Positions 56,731-64,000 of a stretch of 64,000 nucleotides of DNA are shown here, piece after piece. Position 1 is the stretch's first letter. The number at the start of each line of letters is the position of its first letter. The notes beneath the pieces were generated by a model. The model worked only from the letters and a program-made list of their open reading frames with translations, did no database searches and was not told the DNA's origin. Both the position numbers and the translations under genes were made by a program. Source of the stretch: Balamuthia mandrillaris (lineage: Eukaryota; Discosea; Longamoebia; Balamuthiidae); contig JAVKOQ010000094.1 in the NCBI GenBank assembly GCA_031835245.1, forward strand, positions 1-64,000, written 5' to 3'.

Positions 56731-59700
56731 GAGAAAGGGAAGCCACAAGCAACGCAAAAAGAAGAGGCAGGAGAAGAGGAACAACTTCTTCCTCCTCCTC
56801 CTCTTCTGCTGCCAACAAAAGAAAACGCGGTGAAGAGTTGTCCTCAACAACAACAACAGCAACCACCACCACCAACGACAACGACACCAACACCAAACGA
56901 AGAAGAACCTCCGCTGCCGCCGGAAGACCGGAACAACTTCAAAGAAACCACAAAGCAGATACAACGAAGAAAGGAAGAAAGCCACAAGAAGTAGGAGAAG
57001 AAGAAGAAGCAGAGGCAGAGCTTGCACGAGCAACAACCGCAAAAGCAGAACAAGCGGAAGAGGAAGTGGAGGAAGCAGAGGACGCAGGAGAAGGAGCCAC
57101 GGATCACCCATTCACCAAGCGGAGACGACGCCCTCTCCCTCCGTTCGTGCTCCCCACGAGACACGCCGTACCAGTGGTTCGCTCCTACCGGCGTGGGCGC
57201 CTCTCTGCCGCCGCCATTGCTGCTGCCGCCGCCGCTGCAGCTCAAAACAACAACAGAGGCACCGTTGAAAGAACAACGACGACAACGACAACCATAACAA
57301 CAACGACCGTGACGCCAACAACAAAAACAGCCACAACTACAACGAGAAAACATTCTGCTTCTGCTTCCACCTCCGCCAAAAATAAGAACAAGGCGATAAG
57401 TAAGAGAAGCAGAACTGCTGCTGCTAAAAAGACGGCAGTGAAAGAAGAGGCAGAAGAAAGAGAAGAGAAAGAGGAGGTGGGTGAGAGGATGAATGAGAAC
57501 AAAAAAGCAAAAGAGGAAGAAAAGGAAGAGGAGCAGCAAACAATGGAAGAACAAACCGCAAAGGAAGCGGTGGACGAAAAGGAACAGCATGAGAAAGATG
57601 CGGATGAAGCAAGTGAAGAGAAAGAGGAACAGGAGGAGAAAGAGCAAGAAGCATCAAACGTGACAATGGCGGCAAGTTCGAGAACTTCTCGTGGTGGAAG
57701 GTCCATCAAAGCTCCTTCCAACAAATGGCTGGATGAGGATAAAACTTCCTTGTCTGTTTCTCCGGCTGAGGGAGATGAGGAGGAGACAGAAAACAAAACG
57801 GAACAGAAAATAGGAATGGCAATGGAAAACGAAGAGCAAACGAGTATACAGGTAGAGGAAATGGAGAAGACGGATGAAGAGAAGCAAATAAAGGAAGAAA
57901 GGGAGGAACTCGACGAAGAAGCGCAAGAACAGCACCAGGAGAAGGCATTGCAGCAACAAGACGAAGGTAGAACAACAGCAGCTGGTAGAGATGAAGAACG
58001 AGAGGGTGCTTCAACACTAAAAACGGGAGATTCGATTATGGAAGTGGTTCCGTCCTCCGCTGATTCCTCTGAAGACGAAGAGAACAAAGCTTATTTTGTG
58101 GAGAAAGAAGAGGATCAACGCAGTAAAGGACAAGAGGAAGCAGAACAAGAACAAGAAGAGCCAGAACAAGAAAAGGATGTCAATGCAACAACTTTGTTGG
58201 ATAGAGAAGAAGAGAGACGGCCTCGCAAAATGTTGACGGTCTCTTCCGAAGAGGAAAACGATGACGAAAGTAACATTACAGAAAGGAAGCAGCGGTCAGC
58301 AACAAGAACAAGAAATAAGAAGCAACAACAGAACGGCAAAACGAACACAACTGCAATTATGCCAGCGACAAATAAGAAGAAAGCGAAGAGCTCGGAACTT
58401 AGCAACAACACTACGAACACAAATGCAAAAACATCTGAAAAGATGTATCGTTGCAAGCATTGCGGTGGTGTCTGGCCAAGGGACGCCTTTAGGAACTCAC
58501 AACAGTTTGGAGCTCATGTCAGTAACTGTGTTCAGGGCAAAGGCTCCTTTGGTATTCGTAAAAAGAGGAAAGAGAAAATGGCTCAAGCTGCCCGCCTCTC
58601 CTCTGCTCGATCCACTCGTATGTATTTTTTTATTGTCTACTTTTTTTTTCAGTATCTCATTTCAATAATTATCAGCAGCTCGTACTCTTCGAGCCTCCAG
58701 CTATCGTGGTGCCTCAGCTGCTGCATCTCTCAATAACGACACTGCGATCATCGAAGCTGCCTCTTCCAAAAAGTCATCGTGGGGACGAGCCATCAAACAC
58801 CGACAGTGGGGCGAAGGTGACCGTTATCCAGATGATTCTTCCTCTCCCTTTCATCATGCTCACCATGGTGCTCCGGGTAAGGAGGAAGGACCTTATCATC
58901 CCTCCGAAGCGATGAAGGAATGGCCCGTTCTTGGACGTATGACGCCCTACTTGAGAGGCAAGATAGTGGCGATGGACTTGCTCTCCACCGACCTCATTCT
59001 TTCAAGCTTTGCGTACCTGTGCAGCGCACGGGACCTGTGCAACCTCCAGCAGACTTGCCGGTATTTCTATATTCTAGTTACTGCTGATGACTCACTTTGG
59101 TACTTGTTTCATTTTGGCTTTGACGGCTCTCGTTCCTCTTTCTGTTCTCTCTCTAACTTAGCTGAATACACTTTCCTTCTGTAGGAAAAACCTTTATGAG
59201 CATACAGGCAAAGAAACCGCGCAATCGCAACTACAATCAACCTCAACAATGTCAACGGTGAAGCAACAACAAAGACAAGAAAGCGATCGTCGTGACAACT
59301 CATCTTCTGCTCTCTCCACTTGGAGAGAAAAGTTCATTCAAAGAACGTACGAAACTCAACTTCAAAAACGGCAACAACAGACTTCTTCTTCAAACTCAAC
59401 AACAGCCCCACCTTCTCTCCCTCATCCCCTTCGACTTCGCTCCTCCTCTTCTTCACCTCCGCATCAAACAGTGGTCATCAACGCTCTGAATCATCCGCAC
59501 AGTCACTTGATAAACAGGAAGAAGCTGAAAACGATGGAACGGCGATGGAAGGACCACCTCAAAGAACGAAAGCAACAGCAACGTTCTTGGTGGTCCCTTA
59601 AGGATAAGAAGGGGATTGACGATATCAATGAAGAAGAAACGATGATGGCATCTCACTTTCATCACCAAGAAAGCGAATGGATAGTTGAGAAGATACTCGC

Positions 59701-61000
59701 CACCAAGTTAGTTAGGCTTACTTCCTCCTCTGCTTCGTCTTCTCCTTTCACGTCTCTTTCTTCTTCATCTTCGCCAAAAGAAGAAATGGAGAACAAGAAA
59801 AAAGAAGAACAGACGGAAGAACAAGCAAATAACTGGAAGAGGATTCAACAGAAGCAACAAAAGGCGAACATGTTCTACTTTGTGCGTTGGGAAGGTCGCG
59901 ATGAGTCCTTAAACAGTTGGGTGGATGAGAAGGACATGTTCTCGGAAGACTTGTTACAGTATTACCGCAAGAAGGACTCTCCGATCATCGCTCTTTCCTC
60001 TTTGCCCTTTCCTTCCTCTTCTTCCTCAATTTCTTCGTTCGACACAAGCCCTCTTCTTCCTTCGTTTTTTCCAAAGCCAACAGCGCCAAACACGAGGAGG
60101 CTTTGTGGGGATGGACCCGGTTGGCGAAAGAGGAGGGGGCCGATCGCAGAAGCATCGCCTTCGTCGATGGACGTCGCATATCCACAACAAGGAGGAGAAG
60201 GAAAAGAAGCCAAAGTGGATTATTACTTTGACTTTTTGGATTACTACAGCCACGACGATGACGACGAGGATGATGAGGACGAAGAGGATCGGGTGGTCGT
60301 GTTGGGAGAAGAGGGAGATGACTTTCTTGTGCTGGACAGCGAGGAAGATGATGAAGAGAATGAAGAGAATGATGAGGATGAAGACAGCTTCGTCGTTGGA
60401 GAGAACGGTGATCTAAGAAGAACTCGTCTGCATCCCCGCCGTTCTGCCTCCACGTCCTCCACGAAGAGAGAAAGAAGAAGACGCAGAGAGCAACAAAGAT
60501 GGAGACACCGTCGTCGTCGAAGTTATAGCGAGGAGGAAGAGGAAGAAGAAGAGGAAGAAAGCGAGGTGGAGGGAGAAGAGGAGGTCTTGAATGTCGACCA
60601 CGACGACGAGAACGACCACGATGAAGAGGGAGAGGTCTTCTTCTCCTCTTCCTCCGCTTTGGACGAGGATGAGGAGGAAGAAGAGGAGTCCGAGGTGGAG
60701 GAAGACTTTGGCTCACGAAGCAGCAGAAACAAAAGAGGGCGCAAGCGCAAAAGAGGTCGTCCTCCTCTCGCCAAACCACAAAAGAACGCCAACCAGAACA
60801 GCAACAAAAAGATGAAGCACTTGAAGAGAACCTCCTCCTCGTCGTCCCTCGCAACGACGAACAACGTCTTGGGCGGAGGGCAGCTCATCGAGCGCGTGCC
60901 GGAGACGGATGAGGAGAGGCAGCGGCAGAGGACCGAGTTTCTGCGCCTGTTAAAGCACTCGCCCAAACCTGTTTTACTGTTGTTCAACAGCAAATCATAA
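56223..61000 (+). CDS. Large nuclear-type protein with C2HC finger, F-box and split chromodomain
   Basis: Four exons: 56223-56433, 56545-58617, 58679-59102 and 59185-61000; about 1,500 residues. The first 750 residues are low complexity (Glu, Ala, Thr, Lys/Arg runs; SRTSRGGRSIKAPSNKW). A zinc-finger-like C2HC unit follows: MYRCKHCGGVWPRDAFRNSQ then FGAHVSNCVQG. Next comes an F-box: PYLRGKIVAMDLLSTDLILS, LCSARDLCNLQQTCRYF and DDSLWKNLYEH across the last intron. Then a chromodomain: SEWIVEKILATKLVR, an insert of about 50 Ser/Lys/Glu/Gln-rich residues, and MFYFVRWEGRDESLNSWVDE ending with LLQYYRKK; aromatic cage-type residues W and W are present. The end is an acidic region plus a basic RNKRGRKRKRGRPPLAK stretch. 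I infer an SCF substrate receptor acting at methylated chromatin. The first in-frame ATG is 56223. Confidence 0.82.
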
Positions 61001-62117
61001 GTTTCTAAAAAAATCCAACTATTGCAAACCATCGGATTGAGCGATTTGAGAGAGAGAGAGAGAAAGAGAAAGCATTGATTGCAAGTAAAGCGATTGGATT
61101 TTAATCATATTTTGTTAAAAAAAAGTAGGAGCAAGAGAAAAGGAAGCCTGAAGAAAGTAATCACTCCGGTATGTACCTGATGGAAAAAGAAATGGGGGGA
61201 TGAAAAAGAAAAAAAAGTAAGCATTTGCTTCACATACAGAACAAATCAAAAACAGTGAAAGAAAAATAATAAGTTGAAAAAAAAGTGTAGTGTAGTTTCT
61301 TAATGGAAGTGAAAGCAGTACAGAGTTTTCACTACAATCACTAACGAAAGAAACCAGAGTTAAAAAAACCAACATTTTTCTTCGAACAAACCGCGGCGTT
61401 GGGATGAAGACCATCCCAACAAGCGGCCCACACGTTCGAAAGAAAGTCAAATTTTTTTGGTTTGCTTTCCCACAAATGTAACAAGCAGTAGGAATCGTCA
61501 AACAAATGACACTCCCGTGCTCTGACTATTGTGGTGTGTGCTTTTTTTGGTTGTGTTTCCAATCAAGTAGCACATGTGTTTTTTTGTTGAACAAAAAGAA
61601 AAAAAAATAAAGAGAGGGGGGGGGGGTGTTGTGTGTATGTGGCAAAACAACTCGAAAGAACAATCAAAAGTTAAAGTAAACGCATCATGGAGAACGGAAA
61701 ACAACACCTTTTTTTTTTGTTTTTGTTTTTGTTTTTGTGAAAACTCCTCCCCCTTCACTCAGCCCATACGCAATAGCTTTCGGAAGGCCCCTTTAAACAC
61801 CTTTTGTTTCGCTTGCAGTGACTTTTGTTTGTGAAAAATAAAAAAAAAAAATAGGAGAGAAAAGAGGGGGGGGAAAAAAAAGTAAAAGGAGGGGAAAAAA
61901 ACGAGGTAAGGAGTCGACGAAAAACCAAAGGCGAGGGTTTTGTCCTCATCAGCCAATTGTAAATCATAAATGTGGTTTTGAGATCGTGGAACCCTCGACT
62001 GTTACCTTAAATTTTAAGGACTTTGAAGAAAGAAAGAAAAAGAGAAGAAAGAAAGCAGCGATTCGATTCGACTGATTGGGCGACAGGGATTGATTTTTGT
62101 GCGATAAAATAACAAAG
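61001..62117. other. Intergenic region between the F-box/chromodomain gene and p32
   Basis: 1.1 kb without a recognisable gene. It holds a short (GA)n at 61050-61070, a G run at 61617-61626, (GTTTTT)n at 61718-61738 and A/G-rich stretches at 61840-61900. It is the 3' flank of one + gene and the promoter of the next. Short minus frames are Phe/Pro-rich and not credible. Confidence 0.4.
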
Positions 62118-62606
62118 ATGGCGTTCCGGTTGTCGAGCGGTGTAACTTCCTTTTCCACTTCCTCACTGAGGGGTTGCTCTTTGGGCAGGGTCGGCGGAGC
62201 TCTCAGGAGCTATGGCTCCCTCTCCTCCTCCCCTCGCTTTGCCCCTTTGTCGCGACAGTGGTTCACTGCCACCACCCGCTCTGGCTCCCAGCTGCTCGCC
62301 CCAGCTACTCGGGCCTCTGTCTCGGCTTTTAGCGGAGCGTCCAAGCGCTTCTATGCTTCTGATAGTGGTATGGCGCTACTTTTTTGTGTTGATTTTTAAA
62401 TTGTTGGATTGATTTCGAGTTCTGACAAAAAAAAAACACAAAGGAGTGTACTCCAAAGCCATTGTCTCTGTTTGTGAGACGGAGCTGGAGAACCTTCAAC
62501 TGGAGGACACTGAGACCGAGCTCAACGATTTCCTCTCCCGCCATAACTATTCTGTAAGTATTTTCGTCTTCTCTCTCTTCTTCCTCCTTTTCGTTGCTTC
62601 TCTTGT

Positions 62607-62655
<49 letters not shown>

Positions 62656-63367
62656 GTCGCGCTCTCTGTTTTCCTTCCCTTTCTTTTTTTTCTTCACCTA
62701 CTTTTCACTTCTTTCTAATCCTACTTGCAAAACTCAAGATTGCCAAAGAAGGCGATAAAGTTATCTTGCATAAAGACTTGGACAACAAAAAGTAACCTCT
62801 CTCTCTCTCTCTCTCGACTTGTCTCTTCTGACCTCCAAAAACAGGATCAGAATAACTGTTTGGCGCAACGACGTAGAAGAGACCCCACACAACCACACAC
62901 ACCCCGAAGGCACGGAGGAGGCCGAATATGCTGATGACCAACAACCCTCCGAGGAAGGAGAGGAAGAGCAACAAGACCAATCCGAAGCGGTGGAACGCTC
63001 CCCGGACCTCTTCGAAGTGGAAATCAAACGCGGCAACCAGAGCTTGACCCTTCACTGCGCCGCCGGCGACAACTTTTACGACATCCTCTCCATCACCCAC
63101 CACAGTGGCGCGGAGGAGGAGGAGGGAGTCTCGGAGGACCTTCCCGACGGCGAGGAGATAGAGACACACTTTAAGGGCTACCTGCGGGACACTTTGGGCA
63201 TTGGGGATGACTTTGGGCAGGTGGTCGACACGGCCTTGGGCTACTACGAGGACAAGCACTTTGCAGATTGGCTGAGCCGCGTGTCCGCCTTCATGAAGGA
63301 GGAGAGCGGAAGCGGAGGTGGCTCTCATCATCAGGAGAAGAAGAAGTCTTCTCGCAGTCGCAAGTAA
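62118..63367 (+). CDS. C1QBP: p32/MAM33 mitochondrial matrix acidic protein (C1QBP family)
   Basis: Four exons. MAFRLSSGVTSFSTSSLRG and following Ser/Arg-rich, acid-free residues up to about 75 form a mitochondrial presequence, ending ASKRFYASDS. The mature protein starts with the family helix SKAIVSVCETELENLQLEDT, then KEGDKVILHKDLDNKKIRIT and VWRNDVEE. After an acidic insert come FEVEIKRGNQSLTLHCAAGD, YYEDKHFADWLSRVSAFMKE and a basic Ser/Lys tail. The N-terminal alpha helix, the beta-sheet segment with a highly acidic loop and the C-terminal helices ending at the WLSRVSAF-type motif are those of MAM33/p32, a doughnut-shaped trimer of the mitochondrial matrix that supports mitochondrial translation and ribosome assembly. 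Its size is usual. The start at 62118 has the aaagATG context. Confidence 0.93.
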
Positions 63368-63558
63368 GGCGGCGCAAATGCTTCACCTTGCCGAGTAAAC
63401 TTTTTTTTTGCCAAAACTCTTTTATTGTTGTTCTATCGAATATTGTTGATCTATAACGTGATCGAACCAATTGAAAATCAATGATATCAAATATTTGTTG
63501 AAATTAATCACAAAAATATCGTAAAAATTGTGCGAATGCCGTCAAAAAAATCGCCGTT

Positions 63559-64000
63559 TTAGCTCAACTCTTTGTCCAGATGGTAGAGCAAGCCCTTGAC
63601 CTTGGAGTAGGCCTTCACCTTCTCCAGGATCTCGGTGACCTCGGCCTCGGCGTTGACCTGCTCGTCCACGAAGAACTGGAGGAAGCTGTAGGCGGCGTGG
63701 TCCTTGCTGTTGAGAGCAATGTCAGCGAGCTCGCTGATGTTCTTGGTGTTCTCCTCCTCCACCTTGAGGAGGTCCTCCCAAACCTCTTGGGCGGTGGTCC
63801 ACTCTGCCTTTGGTGCTTTCTGCTTGTTTGTTTATTTGAGAGACAAAAACATTAAGAAAGAGATGAAATCAACAAAAGAAAAAGAAAAAAGAAAAAAGAA
63901 AAAAGAAAAAAGAAAAAAGAGAGAAAGAAAATAGAAAACAAAATAAAAAAAAAGAAAAGAGAAAAAGCAAAGTTTTTGTTACCTGCTCTCCAAGGACAGG
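63559..64000 (-). CDS. Ferritin of bacterial FtnA type, C-terminal part
   Basis: The gene enters from the right edge. An exon at 63982-64000 (PVLGEQ) joins across an intron of about 160 bp to an exon ending at 63559. The visible part reads EWTTAQEVWEDLLKVEEENT, NISELADIALNSKDHAAYSF, LQFFVDEQVNAEAEVTEILE, then a short KGLLYHLDKELS end. This is helices C-end, D and E of a ferritin. The YSFLQFFVDEQ motif with Glu and Gln in the last ferroxidase helix and the short GLLYHLDKELS tail match bacterial non-heme ferritins rather than animal or plant ferritin. It stores iron as a 24-mer shell. N-terminal targeting cannot be seen. Possible origin by transfer from bacteria, now with an intron. Confidence 0.85.

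Noticed and set aside
61498-61967. Phe/Pro-rich short frames on the minus strand
   Set aside because: They follow A- and T-runs and have no conserved pattern.

Overview
The window is a nuclear segment of a unicellular eukaryote. The genes are split by short GT-AG introns, and there is one pair of eukaryotic tRNA genes. The gene set is typical of Amoebozoa: RalGAP-alpha, a RagC/D GTPase, HIRA, DH-PH-RhoGAP, SH2, RasGEF_N/RasGEF, 5-aminolevulinate synthase and an ER-type fumarate reductase. A free-living discosean amoeba (an Acanthamoeba or Balamuthia relative) is my best guess; this is inferred from gene content and intron style, not proven. Introns and flanks are very pyrimidine-rich on the sense strand and full of (CT)n and (TTC/TTG)n arrays. 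No retroviral, LTR, LINE, Polinton or CRISPR-like element was recognised.

Layout, left to right. 1-3228: a partial orphan gene (-), a large GAA/CAA array, then a divergent pair of small mitochondrial inner-membrane proteins (complex I-like subunit and COX7C). 3462-11042: RALGAPA (-). 11375-13936: a single-exon orphan and a three-thioredoxin-domain disulfide isomerase ending in KHDEL (both -). 15169-21730: HIRA and a TXNDC15-type thioredoxin (+). 21903-27597: MRTO4 (-), RagC/D (+), nurim-like (-). 28650-30848: ALAS (+). 31403-42596: three GTPase-signalling genes, namely a DH-PH-RhoGAP protein (+), a protein with a Cbl-like TKB module, second SH2, RhoGAP and RasGEF (-), and a Ras GTPase (-). 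43596-48944: ER-type fumarate reductase (-), divergent from a cytochrome b5 domain protein (+), then an epoxide hydrolase (+). 48945-51630: gene-poor. 51631-55417: a Ser-rich putative DNA-binding protein (+) whose stop codon lies 2 bp from that of a convergent endonuclease/exonuclease/phosphatase gene (-). 55530-56048: an inverted pair of identical tRNA-Gly(GCC) genes. 56223-61000: a C2HC/F-box/chromodomain protein (+). 62118-64000: a p32/MAM33 protein (+) and the 3' end of a bacterial-type ferritin (-).

Functional themes. Five genes act in or around small-GTPase control: RalGAP, RagC, DH-PH-RhoGAP, SH2-RhoGAP-RasGEF and Ras. The last three are adjacent, and the middle protein could link phosphotyrosine recognition to Rho inactivation and Ras activation in one chain. 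This is the most novel system here. A second theme is redox and mitochondria: COX7C, a complex I-like subunit, ALAS, fumarate reductase, cytochrome b5, p32 and ferritin. The F-box/chromodomain protein is the second unusual architecture. Exon boundaries were read by eye from splice motifs and reading-frame continuity, so spans are CDS extents including introns.
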